From Drosophila pseudoobscura (Eukaryota > Arthropoda > Insecta > Diptera > Drosophilidae): 64,000 bases of DNA. The position numbers were made by a program, and so were the translations under genes. The notes beneath the pieces were generated by a model. The model made no database searches, was not told where the DNA came from, and worked only from the letters and a program-made list of their open reading frames with translations. Positions 1 to 10,725 of this stretch are shown here, piece after piece. How positions within the stretch are numbered: the stretch's first letter is position 1; each line of letters starts with the position of its first letter. The stretch covers positions 14,589,501 through 14,653,500 of the forward strand of contig NC_046680.1 in NCBI RefSeq assembly GCF_009870125.1. Direction: 5' to 3'.

Positions 1-38
1 TCTACTCCACCCTCTGGCCTCTTTTTTTTGCTTTGCAG

Positions 39-985
39 ATGTCTTACCTGTACTCCACCTTTGCCCAGCTGGTAAGCGTGCACTGCAAATCGACGGTGGG
101 CGGCGGACTCCCGGTGAACCAGTGCAAGCATAATCTACTCGGCTACGGCTACGAGAAGCTGCAGACACTCTCAGACGCGCAGCTGGAGGCACTCGATCCC
201 TATCAGCGCGATGCCAATGAGCTGAGTAAGTACTCGTGTCGCGTGGGAAGCCAGACCAGGCCAGAGCAGACCTGGTCTGGCCAGACGCTGGCTTCCGCAT
301 CAGAACTTCCGCACTGCAGAATCAACGTGTGGTCCAAGTAGTACGTGATCTGATTTCTGTTTCTCTTCCCGTCCGCTTCTTCTCCGCAGTCTGGTCATCG
401 ATCATGCGGGAGCATCCGAGTGCCACACTGATCACCACGCGGAAGCCGCTGCCGCCGTTGCCCACGCCGCCAGCCTCCTCGCTGATCATCCTCACCCACC
501 AACAACTGCCGCAGCAGCAGGCGGCGGAGTCCAACGCGAACCCGCTCTTCGACAGCAATAACGAGCAGAAGCACCAGTATGCCATGGACATGGACATGGC
601 CTACGGCTTTGGGTCTTCCTCTCCAATGCATCCCCAACAGAAGCAGCAGGCGAGCAGCGAACTGCCAATGGCCCTTGCCCTTACTGGAGAGCCGCCAAAG
701 ACCTACCTGAGCGGGCCACTGGTTTTCCGGCTCCGACCCGATGGCTCGCCCGTGGAGGAGGACCAGAACCGTCCGCTGCCCCACGACGACGACCTGGACA
801 TCTTCCGCCTGGGCCTGGCCGCAGCTGGAGCCGGAGGTCGGCCGCGCGCCACCATCCCCAACAGGCACCGCAAGATTGCCACGATCAGTGCCCTGAAGCA
901 GCAGCACTTCGCCTCCATGCTCCAGCGTGACCTGCAGCCCCCCCACCAGATACAGAGGCGACTGTTCCGCCAGCAGCTGGCGTAA
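39..985 (+). CDS. Reg-5-like protein, 3' two exons (5' end outside window)
   Basis: Two exons are visible: 39-225 after a pyrimidine-rich acceptor ending at 38, and 390-985 ending in TAA. The donor GTAAGT at 226 and the acceptor at 387-389 join in phase to give ...ANEL-IWSSIM.... The fragment has a cysteine-containing block (VHCKSTVGGG...NQCKHNLL), then the motif ALDPYQRDA, then a proline- and glutamine-rich tail. The block with ALDPYQR followed by a Trp-Ser stretch resembles, from memory, the insect 'rhythmically expressed gene 5' (Reg-5) family of unknown biochemical role. That identity is tentative and no catalytic motif is seen. The ATG at 39 is probably internal, because it follows an acceptor directly. 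A poly(A) signal AATAAA at 1270-1275 fits a 3' UTR of about 290 bases. Confidence 0.6.
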
Positions 986-1275
986 GACCCATACGCCTGG
1001 TGGCGTGGCCCTAGATATAAGTCTTTTGTGTGAGGATTGAATGTGATACAATATATATCTGCGTGCATGGATGAGTGCGTATGGTGGAGTGTGCCTGAGA
1101 GCCTTCCCTCGTTTTAGTTGAGGAGGAGGAGCAGGAGGAGACACTTCTTGGATGCACTTTGAGCTTTAATGGAATTTCGACCGTATTCGTACAACGTTTA
1201 AGTTTTCTTTAATTTTATTTATTCGCGTGCATTAGCCGTAAGATCAAATACAAGTAGAGATTCTTGAATAATAAA

Positions 1276-2279
1276 CCGCATAATTATTATCATTATTATT
1301 TGCTTGTTAATTCTGAATGGTTGGAGATCGTCGTCTGCACTTGACGATCGCAACAAAGACGGAGATCTGGGAGCTCTGGGAACCGGTTGGACATGTTAAT
1401 GATGAAAGTCGCATCTTTGGCAATCCAGTTCCTTGTCGCACACACCCATCGCATGCCCATAAGCTGCACGCGAAAGCCTTATTAACCCACTTCGTGCCTG
1501 GAAACCTACTTAAAGCCGAACAATGGAGATGTGCAGCCCGCTCGATGGGAGGGCAGATCCGGTTTGACACTCTCCTAATCCCCCGAACAATTAGAACCCG
1601 CCGAGTTTGGCAATTACAATGCGATGTAACTGGTTGGGCCGGCTTCCCGTGATGGGCACATCAATCTCGGATATCCGACAATGCCGCCTTAATTGGGAAC
1701 GTACGTCACCACAGCTGAATGAATGATTGGCGGGAATTTCCAAAAAGGCAATAAGCATACTCCCATTAACTGGCATTAACTTATTTGTTCAAAAGAGAAA
1801 TAACAATTCGTCAGATAAGGGACCGACGACACGTTTTGAATTCCGACAGACGACTTCAGTTCTAACGGAAATCGATAAAAATATCGATTGACATGACAGC
1901 GAATCCTCTACTTACCGTTAGATCTGGCCTTTTTGAAAATAACCAACAGACTCATACCCTGGGAAATGGATATTATAGATTTGAGGATATGTTTGTCATC
2001 CCAGGCTCTAATTAATGCAGAAACTAGTCAGTATCTGTTTTAAAGATATTTCAACGAAATTTTCCAATGAGTATCGGGATCAGGATATACGTTTTAAAAA
2101 CAGTATCTTTATATAAAATTAACGATATAGGGTGTACAAGCGCCCATACGCCGGTTGACTGCAATAAGGCTTCCAATACCAGCACTTTTTTTTACTTCTT
2201 TTTTAAAACCTAGTTTTAGTCAAAGTACAATAATCTGAAGTACATAAATGTAGTTAAATTGTGTGGTTAGAGCTAAGTT
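1276..2279. other. Intergenic DNA, no gene seen
   Basis: The sequence becomes increasingly AT-rich from about 1780. Open frames here (for example 1317-1652) have no start context, splice partners or recognisable protein features. A near-palindromic ATCGAT pair lies at about 1871-1888 (ATCGATAAAAATATCGAT), which resembles DRE half-sites. Nothing else is supported. Confidence 0.5.
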
Positions 2280-2282
2280 AGC

Positions 2283-2545
2283 CAGAATTATTCAACGGAC
2301 TTTTTCGCTAAACCTTTTTTGGTGCAAATCCAAAGCAAGATTTATAATAAACCAGTCAAGTAGAAAATAGGTTCATTAATTGGATAAAATTATGTAGGCA
2401 TGGCTGAAAAATCTATCTGGCTAGTAATATTCGACGAAATATCAAAAACGAGGAATATGTAACATATAATAGTATAACTTGAATTAGTCAGTATATTTAC
2501 GAGATATTTTTAAAATGAGACGGTATATTTTGGTATATTTCTAAG
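2283..2545 (+). repeat. Diverged dispersed repeat, copy A (partner at 15585-15860)
   Basis: This stretch can be aligned by eye with 15585-15860. Shared landmarks in the same order are TTGGTG...A, CGCT(T)AAACCTT, AATCCAAA, a run containing ATAAAATTAT, GGCTGA, CTAGT.ATTTTC-like text, GAATATCAAA..CGAGGAATATG, then AATTAGTCAGTATATTTACG and GGTATATTTCT. The copies differ by many substitutions and small indels, as expected of an old interspersed element. No open reading frame, terminal inverted repeat or target-site duplication is evident. The family is not identified. Confidence 0.65.
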
Positions 2546-2592
2546 GGTCAGACCGATAAATCGTCGATAAATCCAATATGTCGAGACAGCTG
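2486..2592 (+). promoter_or_regulatory. Probable kenny core promoter: motif 6 cluster and E-box
   Basis: Exact matches to Drosophila core-promoter motif 6 (KTYRGTATWTTT) occur at 2488-2499 and 2529-2540, with a near match at 2519-2530. A degenerate motif 1 (GGTCAGACCG instead of GGTCACACTG) starts at 2547. An ACAGCTGATC box (motif 5/E-box type) lies around 2585-2594. The kenny ATG is about 330 bases downstream. The motif definitions are established knowledge; their use here as a promoter is inferred from position. Confidence 0.5.
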
Positions 2593-2923
2593 ATCGAAGC
2601 TACTGAAAAATAATAATAAATAAAATAAAAACGTTTCCCTGAATCAATAGATACGGGAGCGAGATAAGGTGGTACTTCAACGGATTCGCTGAATTTATGC
2701 TATTTCACCTAACGACGTAGAACAGAAAACAATTAATCATACATATATATATACATATGTATGTATAAACAAAAAAAAATAATATTTATCAACGTCTTTG
2801 TGCCAGATAGCATCTGGCTTAGTCGTATAATCAAATAAATTGATTTCGGGGATCCCCAGGTAATCTCGGACTGCTGCTCACTCTGCTTGTATACATATGA
2901 CTAGTGCCAGTGACGTAGGCGCA

Positions 2924-4698
2924 ATGTCCGAAGAAGAGTCATTTGTAATTCTCGGGAGCTCTCCCTACCCGTCGCTCTGCACCGACGGCTCTGTTCTTAT
3001 TGCTGATGCAATGAATACTGGAGATGGACGAGTGACAGTGGCACAGGAGATCGATGTATCTGACGAACCTGCTGCTGTATCGAGCTCGGGGCCAATGTCC
3101 ACATCTGTTGATAGTGACAGGCACAAGTCTTTGGCCGCAAGTTTCATCATGGGTGAAGTGAAATCGGATGTTCTCAAGGTAAGAATCTCTGTAGTCCCTT
3201 CTGCAAGATAACGGACACCTAACTCTTGTCTTTTAATTACAGAACAGCGTATATTCCCAGTTTCCCAGCCTCTGTTCGCTACAGGCGTCTGCCGAGGATG
3301 TGGTCAAGCTGCAACACATGATGGCGGAGTACGTTTCGTTGAAGAGTATGTAAAGCAAGAATATTTTTAAGAGCACAAATATAATAATTTCCAAACCACT
3401 TCAATAGAAACTCTGGATATGGTCAATCGCACAATGCAGGACTACTACAAGCTGACCCAGCAATGGCGCCAGGAGGCAGACCACAAAGAGCAGCAATATA
3501 AACAGCAGCTAAAGGAGTGCCAGGAGCAGGTGGAAAAACTACGTGCAGAAAATCAAAAGCTCAAGGCCGAACTGGAGACGAAGCTGGAGCAGATCGAGTT
3601 AGTGCAGGATATACGGCAGAAGGAGCAGGATGAGCTCAGACAAAGTGTTTCAGAGAAGACGTCACTGATCAACAATATGCGTGTGGAAATTGACAAGCTT
3701 CAGCAGATCAAGCTGGTATGTTGTCCCAAGCAATATTGGACTTTGTGCAGAGTCCACAGCTCCAGATATCAGCGTATATATGCACATATATGTATATACA
3801 TACATATCATATGAGTACTTGCGAAACTAACTGTATTCGTAGTAAGAATTCACCCATAATGAAATTCATTTATCTTTGGGGTTTCACCCTGCTCTTGTAA
3901 ATTGCAGAATTCCTTCGAGTTTGTACCGAAAGATAGCGAAAAGGCGGCGGAGATTGAAGTGAGCAATCCGCTGAACTATGTGCAGCGAGAAGAACATGAT
4001 CGTCAAATCCGGGAACTGCAGCGAGAGCTGTCCAAAATATTGGCCGAGAATCTGGAAGTGAACGATATGGTTTGTATTCCCAAATGCATGATCTCATGAT
4101 GAGAACTTTTTTGTACATACTTAATGCGACTTATATTTTTAGAAAAAAGTATACATTCAGGAGATCGATTGCTTAAAGGTGAACTTGACAAGCGCCCAAG
4201 AACTTATGGACAAAATGCAGCGCGATATCAATCAGCTAAAGGACAGGGATATCCAAAAACAGGAACAGATTGAGCATCTGCAGACACAAAACGAAATCTA
4301 CCGGAGAGACTTTGAAATGGAGCGAGCGGATCGCGAGAAGAACGCTGGCGAAAAGGAACAGTATCTTTTGGATCTGCGGGCATTACAGAGGCGGAACCAG
4401 GAGTTGATTGAGGCTCTTGCCGAGTCCCACAAGTCCCCCAAATCCGGCTCCCCCTCCCGATCGAGCTCGGGCATAAGTAGTTTACGCGAGGACCAGAGAC
4501 CAGTAAGAGTATGCAGCCTCAGTCCTGCCATTTAAACCTTTATACTCATATGATTATTTCATCTATTAGGTACTAGATCCAACAGGCGCCGCCGTTAGGC
4601 CTTCGGACAGTACCCTGCGCTGCCCCATCTGCTCAAAGTCCTTCAATTCCTTGAGCGTATTGCAGAGTCATGTAAATGATTGTCTGGACAAGAACTAA
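2924..4698 (+). CDS. key: kenny, IKK-gamma/NEMO regulatory subunit
   Basis: Six exons: 2924-3178, 3243-3345, 3408-3715, 3908-4069, 4143-4502, 4570-4698, giving 438 residues. Kenny is the ubiquitin-binding scaffold of the IKK complex in the IMD immune pathway, which activates Relish. The N terminus is acidic ([14 protein letters not shown]). Residues about 120-370 form a long coiled coil. The UBAN signature [11 protein letters not shown], which binds linear or K63 polyubiquitin in NEMO and optineurin, is at about residue 331. The C terminus is a CCHC zinc finger, C-X2-C-X12-H-X3-C, at residues about 414-434. I preferred the ATG at 2924 because its context (purine at -3) is better than the in-frame ATG at 2897, which would add nine residues. 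The 3' end converges with the protease gene that follows; the two stop codons are 102 bases apart. Confidence 0.92.
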
Positions 4699-4800
4699 GC
4701 CCTTTAACTAATCGTTTATTTATGGCACACTTTATAAAATAGCACATTATTTTATCAATTACAGTGTCAGTAGAAATCTATAATTGCAATAGAACTTCCT

Positions 4801-6576
4801 TCAGAGTTTGCTTTGTATGGGCGGCATTTCCAAAGACCACACCCGATGCACTTCCTGGCTGGCAACCAAATTGTTGAGGACTTTCACATCTGCAAAAGGC
4901 ATACATACATTATATTATTCATTGATTAATTATTGCGTCATTGCGCTCACCGTTGGTTCGGGCGAATTGCTGCAGGGTATTGCGTATATCACAAATGGGA
5001 ATGGCTGTATTGATGTTCGGATAGATGACATCGTCCATCTTTATGTTCGAGACGCAAACACCCAGAATGTAGCCGTTGTGGTCGAACATTGGACCACCGC
5101 TTTGGCCGGCCTGCACGCTACCATCGGACATGATTGCTCCCTTGTCACAATTGATGATCCGACCTTGGAATATCGAGGGATTGAAGTCGTACTTGAAGTT
5201 AAAGTTCACATAGTAGGGAAAACCCGCGTTGTAAACGGTCTGGCCGAGTGTGGCCGGAGTCTTCGCCAGGCGCACGCAATGGCGTTCGGGCACATCGTCA
5301 GGCGCCGTCAGCAGGGCCAGGTCGTAGGGACGAGTAGAGTCCGGATTGCACCAGATCACATCCGACTGGAACTCGCGATCGGCTGCGCGGCAGTGGACCT
5401 TGGCATTGGGCTAAGTGAGACGCATTTTAGATCTATAAGCGGACTATGAACCAAGAGTTTACCTGTCCCACAACGTGCGCACAGGTCAAGATGAAGTGCT
5501 TGTTGTGGACCTTAATAAAGGTGCCTGTACCTTGTTGACCCGACGAATCAATTACTACAATAGTGCGCTCCCCTTCAATGTAAATATATGCAATTATCAC
5601 ATCCGAAGCTAAACACCAGCTTAATGCATTTCTTACAGGCAAAACTCGAGGGCTCCCGTGTCAAGTTGAATGTTGTCGTTGGAATGCCCAGCTGCTCCAT
5701 AAAATTCCTCAAGAGGTACCCAAAATTAGCGGCCAGAGTTAGGTTGACGTTTTCCTGCTGCCGCTGGAAAGAAGTACATATCACAATGCCAATCAGACGC
5801 CTAGAATAAATGGAAAATCTGTCAAATACTTCCAAAATATTCTGCACCGACTCAATCATATCATACAACTTGTTGTTAAACACGGCCGATCCCTCGCAGC
5901 CCAGCGGCAGGGCATTCGAGATGGCAAACAAGCAACCGCTGCGCCCCATCACGTTCGATACCTTTCCTATGCTGATGGTCTTGTAGAAGTTTTCAAGGCC
6001 AAAGGGCGAGCACATGACCAAAACATCGTCCAGAGTGTGAATGGGCTGCAAATGGCGCAAATAGTTCCCAATGAGCACAAGGAAGCGCTCAAAATATTCT
6101 CTTTCCGACGACGGCCGCATGCTCAGGACCACGAAGCTTGAACGGAGCACCCAGTAATGATCCCCCGAATCCGCAGATAGAAGGATCTTATGTAGATTTC
6201 GAGACACCTCTGAGGCGCAGAAGACATACAGAGGATGTAGCGTGTAGCGAGTGAGGATGTGGCGCCTCGAGCTGGCGGCAACATTTCGCTGTGGCCGTTG
6301 ACTTTGGCGGTCAAAGGTCACCAGGAAATTGAGCGAACGTATAAATTTTCCTGCCCGGCTCCCTTCATCCTGGGTATCGATAAGCTGGCACTGCTGAAGA
6401 CCATTGATGATTCCATTGTACGCCTGGTCTTTGTCTCCATCGGTCCCCACACGGCAGTGGGGCTGTAGAACACTCGCCGAGCTGATAATAATCTCATTGT
6501 TGATTATGATGGCAGACTGCTTTGTGGCTGGTGGATTAGTTATCTCGAGCAGGGCGTGGCGTATTTTGAGCAACAT
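4801..6576 (-). CDS. TYSND1-type peroxisomal processing protease
   Basis: Four exons on the minus strand: 6576-5637, 5572-5463, 5410-4951, 4889-4801, giving 532 residues. TYSND1 is the trypsin-like protease that trims PTS-carrying proteins inside peroxisomes. The triad is visible: His at about 346 (TCAHVVG), Asp at about 380 (YDLALL) and Ser at about 454 (GQSGGP). The last three residues are SKL, a perfect type 1 peroxisomal targeting signal, encoded by the small last exon. The first ~310 residues have a degenerate protease-like fold, as in the vertebrate protein. The start is the first ATG (MLLKIRHALLEI); the frame is open upstream, so a longer N terminus is possible. It shares a 373-base divergent intergenic stretch with the synthetase gene. 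I recall the D. melanogaster orthologue as CG3589. Confidence 0.88.
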
Positions 6577-6949
6577 TATCTGGCGGTTTAGAGGCTCTTT
6601 AGCCGATCCCCGTAATATAGTTTTACAAGAGGTCGAATTCTTACCAGTTCCTTTCAGCAATTTACTGAAGCAACATGTTTCACGAATTGCTATTAGCCTT
6701 CGGTACCGATATAAGCGAGGAGGAACTTTTGCATGCAGAGAATCATGTCACTCGACATGTTCAATCGAAAACAGAACCCAATGAAATCAACCAAAACAAA
6801 GGCGCTTTGTTGTGCAGTTGAGACTTGCCATTCACAGCAACACGTTGCAACAGATGTTTGCCGACAGCTGTTCGCTGCCAAACAGCTCAATCTAACCTCA
6901 ATCAACTTTTATTGCGAGCAAAAATTTGAATTTTGTGCACTTTTGCATA
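6577..6949. promoter_or_regulatory. Divergent promoter interval, protease / TyrRS-m
   Basis: These 373 bases separate the two start codons. A CAGCTG E-box lies at 6865-6870 in the context ACAGCTGTTC, resembling core-promoter motif 5 (AWCAGCTGWT). No TATA box is convincing, which suits housekeeping genes. The 5' UTRs of both genes must lie in this interval. Confidence 0.4.
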
Positions 6950-8611
6950 ATGTTGCAATTAAGATGGAGCTTGTTAAGGCCTCTCCAAGGCGTCTGCCGC
7001 AACCCTCGGCGGTACTTCGCGCACAAGAACCTCCTGGAGCTGACGGATCGGGGGTTCTTTCAAGGCATTTTCCCCGATACGGCTGCGTAAGTTGTATCAC
7101 CCCTTGGAGTCGCGCTTATAAATCGCCTTTTAATGTATGAAAATTTTTTTCCGTCAGGCCCAAGATAAAGCAGCTATTCACCAGCGGCCAGCAGAGCATA
7201 TATGCCGGTTTCGATCCTACTGCGGATAGCCTACACGTGGGAAATCTCTTGGTTATCATGGGCCTGCTCCACTGCCAGCGAGCCGGTCACAGGCCCATTG
7301 CTCTAGTGGGTGGGGCCACTGGGCTAATCGGTGATCCAAGTGGACGCAAAACGGAACGCAATCAATTGGGAGAGTCTATAATCGAGAGCAACCTGAAAGC
7401 CATCGAGCAGCAGCTGACGAGAGTGTTTGAGAACCATGAAAAGTGCCTCTGGGACAACCGTAAAAACAGCACTCCTCTGCAGCCATTAACGTAAGAGAAG
7501 AGACAAAAATCAAAACGATCATAACGGCCTTTTTATTCCTAACAGGATAGTCAACAATGCTGAATGGTACGCCAATCTCCACCTGATAGACTTCATTGCC
7601 AACATGGGCCGACACTTTCGCATGGGTTCAATGCTGTCTCGGTCGTCGGTCCAATCGCGCCTAGAGTCGGAGGATGGCATGAGCTTCACGGAGTTCACCT
7701 ACCAGATATTCCAGGCCTACGACTGGCTCCATTTGCTGCGCAAGCACAACTGTTGTTTCCAAATGGGCGGCTCCGACCAGACGGGCAATCTGATGACCGG
7801 CCACGAACTAATAAGCCGTGTGGAGCGCAAACGAGAGGTGTTTGGGATGACACTGCCCATAGTGACCAACGAGGAGGGGGACAAATTTGGAAAGTCGGCG
7901 GGCAATGCTGTGTGGCTGGACGAGAACAAGACATCGCCCTTTGCCCTGTATCAGTTCTTTCTGCGAATGCCAGACTCCGAAGCAGAGAAGCTGCTGAAAC
8001 TGTTCACCTTCATTCCCCTGCCCGAAATAGAGCAGCTGATGCAGGAGCACGAAAAGGAGCCGGAGAAGAGAAAGGCCCAGACGCTGCTGGCGGAGGATGT
8101 GACATTGCTTGTGCATGGCGGTTCGTTCCCCTTAGACGATTGAAATTTAGATTCTTCCAATCTATTTTTTATGACTGATTCATTTCAATTTTTCAGAAAA
8201 TGGACTAAAGCAGGCTGAGCGTGTTACCAATGCACTGTACAAAGGGAAGGTGGATGGCTTGGCCGAACTGAATTATGCCGAGATAAAGCAGACGTTCCAG
8301 GGAGCCGCTGTAGTGGATCTACTGACAGAGCCGGGAATGTCCATACTGCAGCTGGCCATGAAGGCGAAGTGTTTCCCTACAGAGAGTAAGTATTCGCCAA
8401 CAAACAGAAGAAAAAGACAGACTGCTTATTAAGTGAACCCCATTTCATAGCCGATGCAGTTCGTATTATAAACGCTGGAGGCTTCTATGTCAACCAGAAG
8501 CGAGTACAGAACATTGCCGAAGTGATAACTGCGGGCATACACATACTCCGAAATGGCGTTTCCCTGCTGCGGGTTGGAAAGCGGAACTTCTACATAGTGC
8601 GCTGGCAATAG
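6950..8611 (+). CDS. TyrRS-m: Mitochondrial tyrosyl-tRNA synthetase
   Basis: Five exons: 6950-7086, 7158-7490, 7546-8120, 8197-8385, 8451-8611, giving 464 residues. It is a class I aminoacyl-tRNA synthetase charging mitochondrial tRNA-Tyr. The first ~25 residues are Arg-rich and hydrophobic without acidic residues, as in a mitochondrial presequence. The HIGH-like motif is HVGN at about 73-76, following the [11 protein letters not shown] block. The tyrosine pocket block [10 protein letters not shown] and the KMSKS-equivalent KFGKS (about residue 271) are intact. The C terminus has an S4-like RNA-binding segment ([10 protein letters not shown]). The third intron uses donor GTTCGT at 8121, which is weak, but it restores the family sequence HGENGLK. 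It converges with the RRM gene. Confidence 0.92.
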
Positions 8612-8701
8612 TTCATTCGATTTGTCCGCTGTTTTGTGTTAAATAATCATAGGGTTTATCTATATTTAGGTTGTCTTATACAAGGAGAGTGTGTACATTA
8701 G

Positions 8702-9457
8702 TTAGGTGGGTCTGGGAGCGGGCTTGCGCCAGCGCTTGCGCGCCAGAAACTCCTTGGCCTTCTCCTTCTTCAGGTCCTTGTCGTAGAACTTGCCGCTCTT
8801 CGTGAACGTCTTCTGCTCGTTACGCATCTCGGCCAGCTTGCGGTTCTTCTGTTTGATTATGTTCTTCTTGTTGGCCGACTTCTTCTTGCCAGCCTCTGAT
8901 ATCTGGACCTTGATGCGACGACCCTGGAGCTCTGTATTGTGCAGCTCAAAGCCGCGCTGGAAGCTGGCCAAGTCCATCATCTCTACAAAGGCAAAGCCAC
9001 CGCGACGTTTCTTCGGGATTCTAATGGACTTTACCAAACCAATTGCTTCAAAGTGTCTCTCTAAATCGTCTTTTGTCGTCTCAAAGTTGAGATTTGTGAC
9101 GTACAAAACATGTCTGTTTGTTTTCGATGCTCCCCTGAGCAAAGACTCCAACTGATCCTTGGTTAGCCGACCATCCGAGGGAGTTTCTGGTTCCGACTCG
9201 GACTCGGAGGCCGCACTGCCAGAGGGTGCTGCGCCCTCGACATCGGAGAGCTCTTGTTCATCAGCATCACTGTCCTCGGGATCACTTGGATTTCTGCCAT
9301 CCTCCTTGTGCACGTACGTTCCATCGAGTATTTCCTTTCGTTTCTCGTCGTCAAAGTTTCCCAGCAAATCGGCACTGTCATCGTTGACCGCCCGACGCAC
9401 ACGTTTAGGCTTTATAAACGCTTCCACCTCATAATCACTGCCAGAATCGCTGGCCAT
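8702..9457 (-). CDS. Single-RRM nuclear/nucleolar-type protein
   Basis: A single exon encodes 251 residues, from an ATG at 9457 to TAA at 8704-8702. The N-terminal third is acidic and Ser-rich (DSDADEQELSDVEG). One RNA recognition motif spans about residues 116-192, with RNP2-type VLYVTNLNF and RNP1-type RGGFAFVEM. The C-terminal tail is strongly Lys/Arg-rich with repeated KK and RKRWRKP clusters, typical of nucleolar ribosome-biogenesis factors. I do not assign a gene name; an RBM34-like relative is possible. A CACGTG E-box lies just upstream in the 5' flank (near 9490). Confidence 0.8.
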   Translation of the reverse strand: MASDSGSDYEVEAFIKPKRVRRAVNDDSADLLGNFDDEKRKEILDGTYVHKEDGRNPSDPEDSDADEQELSDVEGAAPSGSAASESESEPETPSDGRLTKDQLESLLRGASKTNRHVLYVTNLNFETTKDDLERHFEAIGLVKSIRIPKKRRGGFAFVEMMDLASFQRGFELHNTELQGRRIKVQISEAGKKKSANKKNIIKQKNRKLAEMRNEQKTFTKSGKFYDKDLKKEKAKEFLARKRWRKPAPRPT

Positions 9458-10090
9458 CGTTCTAAATGTTTAAAATTATTTATACCAACACGTGTGGTTT
9501 CAATGTGAATGGCAATTGATGGTAGTGCTTGGAAATTTCTCTTAATATAAAAATATGTATTTTGCAGCACTGGACTTATTGGCGGCACAATTCAATTCAA
9601 TTCAACTGTTTGATCTAATCTTATATTTTGGAGGTCAACTGGCTGCAGCGGCAAAGCTAAGTTTTGTATAATAAGAACCGGTTCAATTTTGCGGGAGCCA
9701 AAACGGACAGATAGCGGAGTTATCTACTAATTATGCAAATATATTTTTGATAACAAATAAATAGCAATTTATTTGCGTTATGCTGTGTACCGTACCGGTT
9801 TGCACTTATCAAAGTTTTTCAAGTTGCTCGTGTACCCAAATCAATCTAGCGTATGATGAGCATCCAGGTAAAACGAGAATATTCCGCAGATTACCATAGA
9901 TTAGTTCCTGGGACTTGACCAATAATTAATGCCTGTCACACGCCTTGTGCAAAATGACTGCATCAATGTTTTGTTAAATTAAGACAAAAGTCTATTTAAA
10001 TCCAGTTATGAGGAAATTTATACGCTTCGTTAGGCTGCCCTGCCGGCTGCTGCGCCGCCGTAGTCGTCAGGTCAGTCGCGAAATGTCAAG
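9458..10090. other. Intergenic, 5' flanks of the RRM and cuticle genes
   Basis: No coding potential is seen. The interval holds the divergent 5' flanks of the RRM gene (minus) and the cuticle gene (plus). The left part is AT-rich. Confidence 0.5.
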
Positions 10091-10097
10091 AAAGCAG

Positions 10098-10105
10098 TAT
10101 ATAAA
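10098..10105 (+). promoter_or_regulatory. TATA box of the cuticle protein gene
   Basis: TATATAAA lies 75 bases upstream of the ATG at 10173, with an Inr-like TTAGTT about 25-30 bases downstream. A TATA-type promoter suits a tightly timed cuticle gene and contrasts with the motif 6/motif 1 promoters of its neighbours. Confidence 0.75.
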
Positions 10106-10172
10106 CGACTATTTTGGATGGCATTAGTTAGATTTGTTTCGCACTCTGTCAGCATACATATCCTTATCCAAC

Positions 10173-10511
10173 ATGAAGTTCGTGGTAAGTGAAGATCTCG
10201 AAAGATTTAAAAGGAATATCCTTTATTACAGTGTTCTTTTCCAGATTGTTCTCGCCTGCCTTCTGGCCCTCGCCTATGCCAACGAAGAGGCTGATGTCCT
10301 GAAGAGCGATTCCGAAGTAAACGTTGAGGACTTCAAGTATGCGTATGAGCTCTCCAACCATATTAAGGCTGTCCAGTCAGGTGTGCTGAAGGAACATGAT
10401 AACTGGGTTGTCTCTGGCGAATACGAATATGTGGCTCCCAATGGCCAGCTGGTCAAGGTTGTCTACACTGCTGATGAAACCGGCTATCACCCAAAGGTCG
10501 TCGAGGCATAA
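10173..10511 (+). CDS. Cpr60D: Cuticle protein with R&R chitin-binding domain
   Basis: Two exons: 10173-10184 (only four codons, MKFV) and 10245-10511. The encoded pre-protein has 92 residues. The split signal peptide MKFV-IVLACLLALAYA is the classic gene structure of insect cuticle proteins. The mature part contains a Rebers-Riddiford (Chitin_bind_4) domain: FKYAYELSNHI...VVSGEYEYVAPNGQLVKVVYTADETGYHP. It is secreted by epidermis to bind chitin. AATAAA at 10535-10540 is the poly(A) signal, only 24 bases after the stop. The gene lies next to eggless, as I recall for Cpr60D at 60D; the symbol rests on that and on the short length. Confidence 0.85.
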   Translation: MKFVVSEDLERFKRNILYYSVLFQIVLACLLALAYANEEADVLKSDSEVNVEDFKYAYELSNHIKAVQSGVLKEHDNWVVSGEYEYVAPNGQLVKVVYTADETGYHPKVVEA

Positions 10512-10725
10512 GCTCCTAAACAATTCATTCCTAAAATAAAGTCAAACGTATAGCAGAAAATAGTTCGTTGCAATTCCCTTTTGAAATGTTCAATGCGAAT
10601 GGCAATCTTCTTCTTCAGTTTTCAGTGTTACCAAATTTCTTGCAAATTCTCTCTGGAACAGAAATCAAATGCGTTTTCGCGTTTTTGTGCTAAAACTATT
10701 CCAAACAATTTGAAAAAATTAAGTC

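Noticed and set aside
395-1144. Long antisense frames over the Reg-5-like exon (also over the USP, eve and eggless exons)
   Set aside because: They are shadows of GC-rich codon usage on the coding strand and lack introns, starts and homology.
1317-1652. 111-codon open frame on the plus strand with an antisense partner
   Set aside because: No conserved-looking residues, no promoter or splice context, and both strands are open by chance composition.
2283-2545. Calling the dispersed repeat INE-1/DINE-1 or a named MITE
   Set aside because: I see no diagnostic termini or internal core of those families, so only 'diverged dispersed repeat' is supported.
5790-5850. Possible 47-base intron in the first exon of the TYSND1-like protease (GTGCAG...TTCTAG on the minus strand)
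   Set aside because: Removing it would shift the frame to an immediate TGA, while the unspliced frame stays open and family-like on both sides.
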